Counted from the first letter of the stretch, positions 1 to 9,171 are shown. The stretch is DNA of 64,000 nucleotides from UBA6055 sp965214085 (GCA_965214085.1 OZ243937.1:992001-1056000); one strand, 5' to 3'. Notes: generated from the sequence alone by a model not told the origin. Numbers and translations are program-made.

Positions 1-1176
1 CGCGCGCGCGCTGGGGTCAATGCTGCCGGCGTCGACAACATTCACCGCGTCAATTCTCAGGCGCGCGGCTTGCTGCGCCAAGGCGCTGAGTTTCTGTTCC
101 AGGCCAGCGGAAGAGGCCCCCTCATTTAACTCCAGATTCACAGTGACCACATCGCGGTTCTCCGGTCGCGTGATGACCGCTTGAATCGCCTTGATTTGCG
201 GGAATTGCATCACGGCATATTGCAACTGGTTGGGATGTAGAAACATACCGCGGACTTTCACCGCATCGCCGCTGCGCCCGAATAAGCCCAGCAGTTGCTG
301 TCCTTCGCATTGCGGTTGTGGCGCCAACGCGCCCAGGTCGCCCGTGCCAAAGCGGATCAGCGGATACGACTTGTTGAGCGTGGTGGCGACGATCTCGCCG
401 GTAGCGTCCGCGGGCAGGGGCGCGCCCGTCTCCGGGTCGCAGATTTGCAAATATATGCTCGGCATGATGCAGAAGCCTTGTACGCCGGCTCTGGTGTAGC
501 CGATGAAACCCAGGTCAGCCGTGCCGTAGGCCGAGGTGGTCGTCATGCCATACTCGCCCTCGAAGCGTTCGCGCTGGCTCTCGGTATAAGGTTCGGCCGA
601 AAACAGCGCCTTCTTCAGCGGTACGGCGCCGGCGCCCAGGCCCATTTCCGCCGCCTTGTCCAGCAGCGTCATCAGATAGCTGGGCTGGCCGACAAAGCCG
701 GTCGCGCCCAGGTCCGTCATCAGCATAATTTGCAGGTCGGTATTGCCCGGACCGGTCGGAATCACAGTCCCGCCGCAAGCGCGTATCGCCTCGTCCAGCA
801 AAATGCCGGCGGGCGTCAAGTGGTACATGAAGGTGTTGAGCACGCGGTCGCCCCGGCCGATACCGATATAGCGCAAGGGCGCCAACTGCGTCTGCGCATC
901 ATCCAGCGTCGGCTGCGGGTCATAGATGGGCCCCGGCGAGATGTAGATCCGCGGCAGATCGTCCGGGTCTATCGTCAGGAAACCGCCAAAGGGAGGATTT
1001 TCGCGGTGAATCTCCACCAGCGCGTCTTTGTTTAAGACCGGGATGCTGGCGAGGTCGTCAGCGCCGTTAATCGCGGCGGGCGCGACCCCAGCCTCGTCCA
1101 GCAAGGTACGTATCGCCGGCGCATGTTTGTAGGCGTATTTGACCAGGTCGCTGATACGCGCATCGAAATCAGTCAC
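1..1176 (-). CDS. Phenylacetate-CoA ligase-family AMP-binding protein (3' end outside window)
   Basis: Adenylate-forming enzyme of the PaaK family, expected to join an aryl or other carboxylic acid to CoA through an acyl-AMP. The frame opens at a GTG at 1176 behind GGAGAAG and stays open to base 1 (392 codons; the C-terminal end is missing). Visible family features are the A5-like segment TSAYGTADLGFIGY, the IRFGTGDLG motif and the C-terminal mini-domain starting VKVRGMFLHPNQL. The normal Ser/Thr/Gly P-loop (SSGTTGKP in PaaK) is replaced by ISPGPIYDPQ, so ATP binding must differ. It is the last gene of the LIV transporter operon, 48 bp after livF, which suggests that the imported acid is activated here. 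The substrate cannot be told from sequence. Confidence 0.85.
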   Translation of the reverse strand, partial: MTDFDARISDLVKYAYKHAPAIRTLLDEAGVAPAAINGADDLASIPVLNKDALVEIHRENPPFGGFLTIDPDDLPRIYISPGPIYDPQPTLDDAQTQLAPLRYIGIGRGDRVLNTFMYHLTPAGILLDEAIRACGGTVIPTGPGNTDLQIMLMTDLGATGFVGQPSYLMTLLDKAAEMGLGAGAVPLKKALFSAEPYTESQRERFEGEYGMTTTSAYGTADLGFIGYTRAGVQGFCIMPSIYLQICDPETGAPLPADATGEIVATTLNKSYPLIRFGTGDLGALAPQPQCEGQQLLGLFGRSGDAVKVRGMFLHPNQLQYAVMQFPQIKAIQAVITRPENRDVVTVNLELNEGASSAGLEQKLSALAQQAARLRIDAVNVVDAGSIDPSARA

Positions 1177-1224
1177 GAGTCTTCTCCAGTTTCGTTTGTC
1201 AGCAGGCGACAGACCAGGGCAGGG

Positions 1225-2073
1225 TTAGCCCAACCAGCGCTTTCGGCGCTTGTAGTGCTTGACGTCGCGATAATTCTTGCGGCCGCCGGCTTGGTTGAGC
1301 CCCAGGTAGAATTCTTTGATGTCCTCGTTTTCGCGCATTTGCTCGGCGGGCCCATCCAGAACGATGCGGCCGTCTTCCATGACGTAGGCGTAATCCGCCA
1401 GCTCCAACGCGGCGCGCGCATTTTGCTCAACGATCAAGACCGACATGCCTTCTTGACGATTGATGTCGCGGATGATGTCGAATATCTCGCGCACCAGCAT
1501 CGGCGCCAAGCCCAAGGAAGGCTCGTCTAGCATCAGAATCTGCGGATGCGCCATCATGGCTCTGCCGATTACCAGCATCTGCCCTTCGCCGCCGGAAAGG
1601 TAACCGCTGACACGCCGCGACAGCTTTGCCAGCGCCGGGAAGTAATGATAGACCCGCTCCAAATCATCGCGAATATGCCGGCCGCCCGCATAGACCATGC
1701 CGCCAACGCGCAGATTTTCTTCTACGGTCAGATGCCGAAAGAGCAGCCGCCCCTCTATGACCTGCACCAAGCCCATACGCACGACGTCTTCGGCGCTCAA
1801 GCTATCCAGCCGCTGCTCGCCCCAATGGATCTGGCCGCGAGTCACTTCGCCCAATTCGGCCTTCAGCAAGCCACTGATCGCCTTCAGCGTGGTCGATTTG
1901 CCGGCGCCGTTGGGGCCCAGCAGCGACACGACTTTGCCCGGCTCCACTTCCAGCGAAATGCCGCGCAGCACCAGAATGACGCTGTTATAGACAACCTCGA
2001 TATTGTTGACGGTCAGCGTCGTCGTGGCGATTGCCGACTCTGTAGGAGCGTCTCTTACAGCCTGACTTTGCAT
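1225..2073 (-). CDS. livF: LivF-type ABC transporter ATP-binding protein
   Basis: One of the two cytoplasmic ATPases of a branched-chain-amino-acid-type (HAAT) ABC importer. The 282-residue protein has Walker A GPNGAGKST, signature LSGGEGQ, Walker B ILMLDEPSLGLAP and the switch histidine region that follows; EPSLGLAP is typical of LivF. It is longer than usual LivF (about 235): there is an extra N-terminal leader of about 20 residues and a basic C-terminal tail ending KHYKRRKRWLG. The ATG at 2073 has only a weak upstream purine run (GGCAGG). It is the sixth gene of a seven-gene minus-strand operon. Confidence 0.93.
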   Translation of the reverse strand: MQSQAVRDAPTESAIATTTLTVNNIEVVYNSVILVLRGISLEVEPGKVVSLLGPNGAGKSTTLKAISGLLKAELGEVTRGQIHWGEQRLDSLSAEDVVRMGLVQVIEGRLLFRHLTVEENLRVGGMVYAGGRHIRDDLERVYHYFPALAKLSRRVSGYLSGGEGQMLVIGRAMMAHPQILMLDEPSLGLAPMLVREIFDIIRDINRQEGMSVLIVEQNARAALELADYAYVMEDGRIVLDGPAEQMRENEDIKEFYLGLNQAGGRKNYRDVKHYKRRKRWLG

Positions 2074-2097
2074 ACTGCGCCTGCCGGGCTAAGCGTA

Positions 2098-2126
2098 TAC
2101 CCCTCCTCGTAATGGGGGAGGGGTTT
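2098..2126. other. Hairpin between livK and livF
   Basis: A short inverted repeat (CCCCTCC ... GGGGGAGGGG) lies in the 70-bp gap between the binding-protein gene and livF. On the minus strand it forms a GC-rich stem without a clear U-tract. It may stabilise the livK transcript or lower expression of the downstream genes, as is common after highly expressed binding-protein genes. That role is inferred. Confidence 0.4.
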
Positions 2127-2143
2127 GGGCTGGGGGCGATAAA

Positions 2144-3514
2144 CTATCCGCGCAGCTGTGGCGCCGGCATGAAGTCGGTCAGCGAAACGACGATCGGTAA
2201 AAACATTTTGCCGCTGGGTCCGTCTACCTGCAGGGCATCTTCCGCTCCGCTGGCGGGCCCCGTCATGGTTGCGTTCGCGAATTTGAGCACGGCAATTCGG
2301 TTCTCAGTCGCGTCGCGCATGCCTGCTTCGTAGTGGTGGCGCAGCAAGCCGCCCATTACTTGGTAGTCCATGCTTTCGACGGTCGCGCGAATGTCCGCGC
2401 CGGTAACTGCTTCCAAGCTGCCGACCGAGTTGATCGTGCGGATGTAGGTTTCGATGATGCTGTCAGCCGAGGCCCAGGTCAGCAGATAGGCGATATTCTG
2501 CTCAGCTGGCGAGCGCTCGTTGATCGCAAATTGCTGCGTGATGAACTGCACGGCCGGGCTGTTGGTCTCCGTCCACCAGAGGAAGGGCATCGAACCAAAC
2601 ATGCCATCCACCGACGGCAAGCCATTGGGCTTTAGCACACGTTGGCCCAGGAGGCCCACGCTGGTGTCCATCACCCAGTTGACGCCGGCCAGCTTGATGT
2701 CGTCTTCCATGCCCAGGTCGACCAGGGTTCCGGCGATCAAGGCGGGCCCGGTGGCAATCGTATTGGTGTAGATGATATTGGCGCCGCCGTCGATGGCATT
2801 CTGTACCTGCGTCAAGATATCGGTATCCGTCGGCAAGAAGAATTGCGGCTCTTCCAGGACGTTTACGCCCAGGCCAGCGCAATACTCCCGGGCCGCCGGC
2901 TCGGTGCCCGATCGGCCAAATGCGTTGGGCCAGGTGACAAATCCGATGACTGGATCGGGGAAGGTCTCCGGGCTGGACGCGACAAACTGGCAGAAAGAGC
3001 CGAACTGGTTGATATACAGGGGATTGCTGGCGTAGAGCCAACCCGGCGTCTGACCATCTTCGCCGTAGAGGCTTTCGATCGAGCCGGCTGAAATGAAGGA
3101 TACGATTTCGTCAGCCGCCAATTGCTCGCGCAGCAACTCGCCGTCATCCGAGCTGTAGAGCAGCAGCAGGTCAAGCTCGGCGCCATAGTTGCCGGTAAAG
3201 CGATCGTAGGCGCTCTGCGCTGCTTCGCGGTTGCCGCCCGTGTCTTCATAAACTTGCTCCAATTGAGCGCCGCAGACGCCGCCACGGTCGTTCCAGTATT
3301 TCACGGCGTCGGTCAAGGCGGAGACGATGGGCTGCGTGATGAAAGCGTAGGGTCCGCTTAAATCGCCGAAGTGAAAGATGCGCAGGGTTTCGCCGGTCAA
3401 ATCCACTTCGCACTCGCTTAAGTCCGAAGGGTAGTCCAGCATCTCCTGCGCCAGGCCGGGCAGGGCGCTGGCGATCAGCAGCAGGAGGATAAGCAAGGGT
3501 GATAGCCTTTTCAT
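2144..3514 (-). CDS. Substrate-binding protein of LIV-type ABC transporter
   Basis: Exported ligand-binding protein of the ANF-receptor/LivK superfamily that delivers substrate to LivHM. The start at 3514 is chosen because it follows AGAGGAGCAAATCCC and opens directly into a signal peptide (MKRLSPLL, a hydrophobic core, then ALPGLAQE). A start nine codons upstream would lack a ribosome site. The mature part begins with an LRIFHFGDLSGPYA segment, the usual first strand and loop of this fold, and ends near FMPAPQLRG. At 456 residues it is longer than E. coli LivK (about 370), consistent with the versions found beside CoA ligases. The ligand is unknown; genomic context suggests an organic acid rather than leucine. 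Confidence 0.88.
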   Translation of the reverse strand: MKRLSPLLILLLLIASALPGLAQEMLDYPSDLSECEVDLTGETLRIFHFGDLSGPYAFITQPIVSALTDAVKYWNDRGGVCGAQLEQVYEDTGGNREAAQSAYDRFTGNYGAELDLLLLYSSDDGELLREQLAADEIVSFISAGSIESLYGEDGQTPGWLYASNPLYINQFGSFCQFVASSPETFPDPVIGFVTWPNAFGRSGTEPAAREYCAGLGVNVLEEPQFFLPTDTDILTQVQNAIDGGANIIYTNTIATGPALIAGTLVDLGMEDDIKLAGVNWVMDTSVGLLGQRVLKPNGLPSVDGMFGSMPFLWWTETNSPAVQFITQQFAINERSPAEQNIAYLLTWASADSIIETYIRTINSVGSLEAVTGADIRATVESMDYQVMGGLLRHHYEAGMRDATENRIAVLKFANATMTGPASGAEDALQVDGPSGKMFLPIVVSLTDFMPAPQLRG

Positions 3515-3622
3515 GGGATTTGCTCCTCTATTTGAATTCACGCATCAATCGTATTGAAAGCAGCAGCGATTATATTGCTTAGCTTATGCCAAAGCCCCGA
3601 ATTTATCAACCAGCCCAAGCCG

Positions 3623-5044
3623 CTAATAGGCATAGGGGCGGATCTTCCAAGCCACCTTAAAGACTTCCCAGCGGTGGGCGATGCCGCGCGGTTCCAGCAC
3701 CAGGAAGATAATCAGCGCGCCGCCGAAGACAATGGGATTGATGGCGCTGGTGATGTTCACCGCATCGACGAAAGGGAAGAGCTGCGGCAGTAAATCAGAC
3801 AGCCAGGGGCGCAAGAAGGGGATGAAGGCTTCCTGCAATACGCGAATAAAGGTGACGCCGAAGAGCGCGCCTAGCGGGTAGCCCGCGCCGCCGATTATCA
3901 ACATCGCCAGCATCTCGATTGACGTGTCCAGCTCAAAGGCGTTGAGAGACAGACTGTTGCGCTCGTAAGCTAGCAGGCAGCCGGCGATCCCGGCGTAGAC
4001 GGCGCTCAAGAAAAAGGCGCGCAATTTGTATGTGAATACATTGATGCCCAGCAGTTCCGCGGCCAGGTCGTTATCACGCACGGAAATGAAGGCGCGGCCG
4101 GTCCGCGTGCGGATGATATTGCGCGCCAGCAACATCAGCAGCACCGACAAGGGCACGATGATGTAATACATGGCTGTGTCGCTGGCGAAGCTCAGCGCTT
4201 TGCTGCGTCGGATCAGGGCTTTGAAGGTCCCGGTGTTCTCGTCGCTGCCCACCTCAACACGATACTCACCGGCTTTGGCGGCAATGTAGGAGAAGCCTGT
4301 GATGCGATCTTGCGCATCTGTGGCGACAGTCATATTGATATCGCCAGCCGGTATCACATCACCTGTTGGATTACGCAATACGATATCAGGACGAGTGCCG
4401 GTCAGGTCTCGCAATTCGAGCGTGATAACATCGACAAAGTAGGCAGCGCCCGCCTGATATGTCAAAATGCCAGCGGAATCTAGCTCGTCCTCGGCATAAG
4501 CGGCGAAGGGTCCGATCATTGGCGCCGGCACATTCAGGGGTCGCGTGCCGCCGGTGAAGTCCTCCAGCGGATAGTGCAGCACCCAGGGGATGATGAACTG
4601 CGCCGCCAATGTCGCCATGGCCAGATAGAAGCCTTTGACGCGCAAGGACGGCAGCCCAAACAGCAAGCCGACCAAGCCCGTCAGCAAGGCGCTGGCCGGC
4701 AGAGCCATCCAGAAGCTGAAGCCCAATTGCCGCGCCATTATCGCCGAGCCGTAAGCGCCGACCGCCATAAAAGCCGCGTGCCCCAGCGAAATCTGACCGG
4801 TGTAACCGACCAGGATGTTCAAGCCCTGCACCGCGATGACGAATACCGCGATGCGACTGATGAGGCTGACGTATTGGTCGCTGATCCAGCCCAGCTCCAG
4901 CGGACCCGACGCCGACGCCAGCGGAATCAGCAGCAGCAATACGAAGGCCGCGTTCTTCCACAGCTTGTCGCGCCAAGTGCGGTCGATAGACATATCCTCT
5001 TCGTAGGTCGTATCGAATACGCCGGCCGGATTGATATTCGCCAT
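3623..5044 (-). CDS. livM: LivM-type permease with extracytoplasmic insertion
   Basis: Inner-membrane permease of the LIV transporter. Recognisable LivM blocks are GYTGQISLGHAAFMAVGAYG (about residues 80-99), the LPSLRVKGFYLAMATLA helix and the late GGAGYPLGALFG motif before the C-terminal helices. Unusually, about 110 residues (roughly 180-288) separate the conserved FTGGTRPLNVPAP loop from the next membrane segment, where LivM normally has a few dozen. The insert is polar, has no obvious helix and reads like a small beta-rich domain. The ATG at 5044 follows ACGGAGCG. It starts 12 bp after the livH stop. Confidence 0.92.
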   Translation of the reverse strand: MANINPAGVFDTTYEEDMSIDRTWRDKLWKNAAFVLLLLIPLASASGPLELGWISDQYVSLISRIAVFVIAVQGLNILVGYTGQISLGHAAFMAVGAYGSAIMARQLGFSFWMALPASALLTGLVGLLFGLPSLRVKGFYLAMATLAAQFIIPWVLHYPLEDFTGGTRPLNVPAPMIGPFAAYAEDELDSAGILTYQAGAAYFVDVITLELRDLTGTRPDIVLRNPTGDVIPAGDINMTVATDAQDRITGFSYIAAKAGEYRVEVGSDENTGTFKALIRRSKALSFASDTAMYYIIVPLSVLLMLLARNIIRTRTGRAFISVRDNDLAAELLGINVFTYKLRAFFLSAVYAGIAGCLLAYERNSLSLNAFELDTSIEMLAMLIIGGAGYPLGALFGVTFIRVLQEAFIPFLRPWLSDLLPQLFPFVDAVNITSAINPIVFGGALIIFLVLEPRGIAHRWEVFKVAWKIRPYAY

Positions 5045-5056
5045 AAACGCTCCGTC

Positions 5057-6259
5057 CTAGATGCGCTCAATGCGTTTCTCGCCGAACAAGCCCTCCGGGC
5101 GGATAACCAGGACGACCATCAAAACGACATAAGGCGCCAGATTTGTGCCCATCTGTTCCGATGAGTTAATCAGCGTGCCAAATTGCTCCACGATGCCGAT
5201 GATGATGCCGCCCACCAATGCGCCGCTGATGGACTCCAGCCCGCCCAGCAGCACCGCGGGAAATACCCGCAGCGCCACGTAGCTGATATTCAGCGACAAG
5301 CCGACTGCGCCGCCTTGCAAGACGCCGGCGATGCTGGCCAGAAAGGCGGCGACAGCCCAAGTGATCGCCAGAATCACGCGGACGCGCAAGCCGACCGACT
5401 GCGCCAGTTGCTGGTCTTCCGAAGTCGCGCGCATCGCCAAGCCAACGCTGGTATAATGAAAGAAGAGCATGAAGCCGATGAAGGCGACGATGGCCAGCAC
5501 GAAGGCGATCATTAGCTCGACGCGGATAATGGCGATGCCGTCCAGCGCCTCCTTGAAGGCATCCAGGCGAATCGGCTTGAAGCGGCTGTTGGTCCGCGGG
5601 TCGACGAAGACCGGCAGATTCAGCTCGACCGTGCCCCAGACGATCTGCGTGACGCCATGCAGCACTTCCGCCACTGCCAGGGTCATGAGCACGGCCGTGA
5701 AAAGCGGCTGCCCGATCAGCGGTCGTATTGTGAAGCGCTCCACCGCCAGCCCGGTCAGAATGGCGCCAGCAACGGTTCCGGCCAGCGCGTGCAGCCAGCG
5801 CCATTCAGCGCCGCCAATCGTCATCAGCAAAGTCAGAATCGCGCTGCCGACGACGGTAATCTTGATATTGCGCGGCTCGCGCAGGTCGCGCCAAGTCACG
5901 GTGGACATCATCATGAGCATGGTCGCGGTTGAGAGCAAGCCCGCGCCGATGACCGAAATCTCGCTCACGGTGAAGAAACTCCAGAAGACCATACCACCGA
6001 CGACCATCATCCAGCCGTGCGCGAAGTTAAATACGCCCGATGCCTTGTTGATGACGACGATGCCAAGCGCCACCAAGCCGTAGACGCCGCCGACCAGCAC
6101 ACCCGAGATCAGCGTCTGCACGATGCGCGCCGCTTTTTTGCCCGCAAGCTGGTCGCCGATGATGAGAACGAGCGCCAAAGCCGCGGCTGCGTAAAGCGCC
6201 CAGGTCAGTTGCCGTTTATTTTTGTGGATGAAATCCGTCACCAATGCTGTCCTCGTCAT
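5057..6259 (-). CDS. livH: LivH-type branched-chain amino acid ABC permease
   Basis: Second membrane subunit of the LIV importer, pairing with LivM. The 400-residue protein contains the LivH signature GGVYGLVALGIVVINKASGVFNFAHGW (seen at about residues 57-83) and the late block GGLESISGALVGGIIIGIVEQF. An N-terminal cytoplasmic leader and one extra hydrophobic helix precede the conserved core, making it about 100 residues longer than E. coli LivH. The ATG at 6259 has no strong ribosome site; a GTG six codons downstream, after GAGGACAG, is a possible alternative. Confidence 0.92.
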   Translation of the reverse strand: MTRTALVTDFIHKNKRQLTWALYAAAALALVLIIGDQLAGKKAARIVQTLISGVLVGGVYGLVALGIVVINKASGVFNFAHGWMMVVGGMVFWSFFTVSEISVIGAGLLSTATMLMMMSTVTWRDLREPRNIKITVVGSAILTLLMTIGGAEWRWLHALAGTVAGAILTGLAVERFTIRPLIGQPLFTAVLMTLAVAEVLHGVTQIVWGTVELNLPVFVDPRTNSRFKPIRLDAFKEALDGIAIIRVELMIAFVLAIVAFIGFMLFFHYTSVGLAMRATSEDQQLAQSVGLRVRVILAITWAVAAFLASIAGVLQGGAVGLSLNISYVALRVFPAVLLGGLESISGALVGGIIIGIVEQFGTLINSSEQMGTNLAPYVVLMVVLVIRPEGLFGEKRIERI

Positions 6260-6321
6260 ACGTATTTGCTGCTGTTTGCGAGCGAGCCAAAGCCAGTCCC
6301 TAACTCTACCATTGCGCTGTG

Positions 6322-6352
6322 CGTACGGGCGAGCCGCTGGCTCGCCCCTACA
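6322..6352. repeat. REP-like GGGCGAGCC hairpin
   Basis: Inverted repeat GTACGGGCGAGCC-gct-GGCTCGCCCCTAC in the 150-bp gap between the ligase gene and livH. The same hairpin recurs at 11309, 11474, 20193, 22113 and, degenerate, at 26736 and 61216. It may act as an intra-operon mRNA stability element. Function is inferred. Confidence 0.55.
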
Positions 6353-6410
6353 GATTCGCGAATCTTGCGGGCGACCTGATTGGTAGCCGCTTCATAATTT
6401 TCTGGCCAAT

Positions 6411-8399
6411 CTATACATCGGCCACACGCAGCTCCGTCTCAACTGTTCCCGTCCTGCCGTCGCGGTATTTCACTTCCGCGCTGACATGCACCTCGCGCTT
6501 GCCGCCGTAGATCGCTTCCAGCAGATCGTGATACTTCTCTTGCAACGCGCCGCGCCGCAGCTTTCTCGTCCGCGTTAGCTCCGCTTCATCGGCGTCGAAT
6601 TCCTTGTGCATAATCACGAAACGCTTGACTTGCGAATAGGCCGGCAGGGACTCGTTGACGGCGCGCAGCTCCCGCCGGATGATCTCGTAGACTTCGTCCC
6701 GCTGCGACAGATCAACATAAGTCGTGTACGCGATGCCATGCTTCTCCGCCCAGCGCGAGACATTTTGAAAGTCGATGACGATGATGGCCGAGACAAATTG
6801 CATGTCTACGCCGCCGATGGTCATCATATCTTGCACGTAGGGGCTGAACTTGCCGCGCCCCTCGATGTATTGCGGGCTGAACTTTTCGCCGGTCGCAAGC
6901 TCGATCAAATCCTTAACGCGCTCAAGGTAAATCAAGTGTCCGGTCTTCTCATCCATGTGCCCGGCATCGCCGGTGTAGTACCAGCCCTCGACATCCAGGG
7001 CTTCGCCGGTTTTGTCGGGCTGCTTGTAGTATCCCTTGAAGCGCGCCTCGGTGCGAATCAGGATCTCTTGGTTCTCGGCGATCTTGATCTCCACGCCGGG
7101 CACAATCACGCCGACCGTTTCGAAGCGCACATCGCCGCGCAGGTGCACTGTACCGAAAGTTTCGGTCGAGCCGTAGAATTGGCGCAGTTCAATGCCGATG
7201 GCGCGGAAGAAGCGAATAATATCCGAGCTCAACATAGCGCCCGCTGTGAGCACGTTGCGCGCCTTCGTCAGGCCAAGTTTGTCGCGCAGTGGCTCAAAAA
7301 TGGCATACTCCCCCAGCCAACGCAGAAAACGCAAATGCGGCGGAATCGCCAGGTGCTCGTCTTCCAGATCGATCTCGCGGTAAGCGATGGGCATGAAGAC
7401 GCGAAAGAGCAGACGATTAATCAGACTGCTGTCGTTGATGCGGAATTGCACGACGCGCGCCAGGTTCTCCCAGACGCGGCTGGGGAATAGCAGGCCCGCC
7501 GGCGCAATCTCGCGCATATCGGTCGGCACCGTTTCCGGCCCCTCCGGGAAGTTCACCTGTACGCCATTCAAGAGGTGCGCGGCAAAACCGAAAGCCTGCT
7601 CGGCCAACCAAGCCATGGGGCTGAAGGACAGCCAATTGTCGCTCTGTAGTGTATCGACATAGCGTTCATTCATGGCGTGGCCGTATACCAGCTGATAGTG
7701 CGTGACCTCGGCGAATTTGGGCAGGCTGGTCGTGCCTGAGGTCATGCTCAGGATGATGGTGTCCAGCGGCTGGGTCGCGCGCGCCAGCCGGTCGAATTTG
7801 TCCGGCAGGTCCTGTCGATGCGCCGCCCCGATTGTCTGCAGTTCGCGCAGGCTCATCAACCAGGCCTCGTCGTAGCCCCACATGCCGCGTTCGTCCCAGT
7901 AGACGACGCGCAGAATCTGCGGATTCGCGTCTTTCAATTCGAGCAGTTTGTCGACTTGCTCTTGATCGCGCGCGAATGCGCAGGTGACATCGGTCGAGTT
8001 GATGACGTAGTGGATATCTTGCGGGCTGGCGTCGCTGAAGACGCAGCAGGTCTTGCAGTGCAGGGCGTGGGCGGCGATCTGCGCCCAGTACATTTCCGGG
8101 TCATTTTCGCCGATGATCAAGACTGTGTCGCCGGCTGCAAGGCCCAGCTTGTCCAAGCCCATCGCCAGGTTGACCACTTCTTCGTAGACCGCGTTCCAAC
8201 TGTATTCCTGCCAGATGCCGTAACGCTTCTTGCGCTGCGCCACCTTTTCGCCCAGTTCGCTGACGCGGCGCAGAAAGCCTTTCGACAGCGTATCCTGGTC
8301 GGGCGGCCCCGGCGTGATGCGATGCTTCAAGCGTGTTGTGAAAACTCTACCGGGTGTTGCCGCGCGGTAGGGGATGGTCTGTTGGTCGGCGAGGTCCAC
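6411..8399 (-). CDS. Long-chain-fatty-acid-CoA-ligase-like AMP-binding protein
   Basis: Adenylate-forming acyl-CoA synthetase of the long-chain FACS type, 662 residues. Motifs are P-loop SMTSGTTSLPKFAEVTH (a variant of TSGTTGxPKG), YGSTETFGTVH, YTGDAGHMDEKTGHL, ERVKDLIELATGEKFSP and a late TRTRKLRRG near the catalytic-lysine region. The start is the GTG at 8399: the preceding gene stops at 8401 and GAGGAGCGC sits about 8 bp upstream, giving TAAaGTG coupling. The longer frame to 8477 only overlaps livG. Its position inside the LIV operon argues that the transporter's substrate is activated to a CoA thioester on entry. The chain length or class of the acid is not decidable here. Confidence 0.88.
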   Translation of the reverse strand: MDLADQQTIPYRAATPGRVFTTRLKHRITPGPPDQDTLSKGFLRRVSELGEKVAQRKKRYGIWQEYSWNAVYEEVVNLAMGLDKLGLAAGDTVLIIGENDPEMYWAQIAAHALHCKTCCVFSDASPQDIHYVINSTDVTCAFARDQEQVDKLLELKDANPQILRVVYWDERGMWGYDEAWLMSLRELQTIGAAHRQDLPDKFDRLARATQPLDTIILSMTSGTTSLPKFAEVTHYQLVYGHAMNERYVDTLQSDNWLSFSPMAWLAEQAFGFAAHLLNGVQVNFPEGPETVPTDMREIAPAGLLFPSRVWENLARVVQFRINDSSLINRLLFRVFMPIAYREIDLEDEHLAIPPHLRFLRWLGEYAIFEPLRDKLGLTKARNVLTAGAMLSSDIIRFFRAIGIELRQFYGSTETFGTVHLRGDVRFETVGVIVPGVEIKIAENQEILIRTEARFKGYYKQPDKTGEALDVEGWYYTGDAGHMDEKTGHLIYLERVKDLIELATGEKFSPQYIEGRGKFSPYVQDMMTIGGVDMQFVSAIIVIDFQNVSRWAEKHGIAYTTYVDLSQRDEVYEIIRRELRAVNESLPAYSQVKRFVIMHKEFDADEAELTRTRKLRRGALQEKYHDLLEAIYGGKREVHVSAEVKYRDGRTGTVETELRVADV

Positions 8400-8400
8400 T

Positions 8401-9171
8401 TTAGCGCTCCTCTTCGCCCAGGTAGGCGGCGATGACCGCTTCGTCGCGGCTGATCTGGTCGGGCGTGCCTTCGCCAATCTTCAGGCCGAAATCGATCACA
8501 GCGATGCGATGCGAGATGTCCATGACCAAGCCGATATCATGCTCGATGAGCATGATCGTTGTGCCTTGCAGCTCGTGAATATCGAGGATGAAGCGAGCCA
8601 TATCTTCCTTCTCTTCGATATTCATGCCCGCCATCGGCTCGTCCAGCAGCAGCAGGCTCGGCTCCAGCGCCAGGGCCCGGCCCAGCTCGACGCGCTTGCG
8701 CAAGCCATAACTCAGCGTACCAACGATTGACTTGCGGATGTGCTCCAGCTCGAGAAAATCGATGATCTCTTCCACGCGTTGGCGATGTACGATTTCTTCC
8801 CGTTGAGCCGGGCCCCAAAACAGCGCGCCGGTCAGCATGTTGGTTTTCATGTGGATATGCCGCGCCGCCATTAAATTGTCCAGCACCGTGGCGTTGGTGT
8901 AAAGCGCGATATTTTGGAAAGTGCGCGAGATGCCCAGCTTGGCGCGTTCATAAGGCGGCAGGTGGCTGATGTCCCGGTCCTCGAAACAGATGCGGCCCTG
9001 TTGTGGTGTGTAGAAGCCGTTAATGCTGTTGATCAAGCTGGTTTTGCCCGCGCCATTGGGGCCGATGACCGCGAAGATCTCGCCCGAGTCGATTTTGAAG
9101 TCGACATCCTGCAAGGCTTTTATGCCACCGAAACTCAAGGAGATCTGATTGACATGCAATTTGACTGGCAT
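8401..9171 (-). CDS. livG: LivG-type ABC transporter ATP-binding protein
   Basis: First gene of the LIV operon and the second ATPase subunit. It shows Walker A GPNGAGKTSL, a LivG-like signature LSYGLRKRVEL, Walker B LLLLDEPMAGMN and the EHD of the H-loop region (IEHDIGLVMDIS). The C-terminus (EAVIAAYLGEEER) matches the LivG end, where A/VIxAYLG is conserved. An ATG at 9171 is used; a GTG three codons upstream (9180) is also possible and neither has a strong Shine-Dalgarno. A -10/-35 pair lies about 90 bp upstream. Confidence 0.92.
   Translation of the reverse strand: MPVKLHVNQISLSFGGIKALQDVDFKIDSGEIFAVIGPNGAGKTSLINSINGFYTPQQGRICFEDRDISHLPPYERAKLGISRTFQNIALYTNATVLDNLMAARHIHMKTNMLTGALFWGPAQREEIVHRQRVEEIIDFLELEHIRKSIVGTLSYGLRKRVELGRALALEPSLLLLDEPMAGMNIEEKEDMARFILDIHELQGTTIMLIEHDIGLVMDISHRIAVIDFGLKIGEGTPDQISRDEAVIAAYLGEEER

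Noticed and set aside
295..1035. Long plus-strand ORF of 246 codons
   Set aside because: It is the antisense of the PaaK-like ligase; its protein is Arg/Gln/Ala-rich without family features, while the minus frame carries clear motifs.
6606..7490. 294-codon plus-strand ORF
   Set aside because: Antisense shadow of the acyl-CoA ligase in GC-rich DNA; no recognisable domain.
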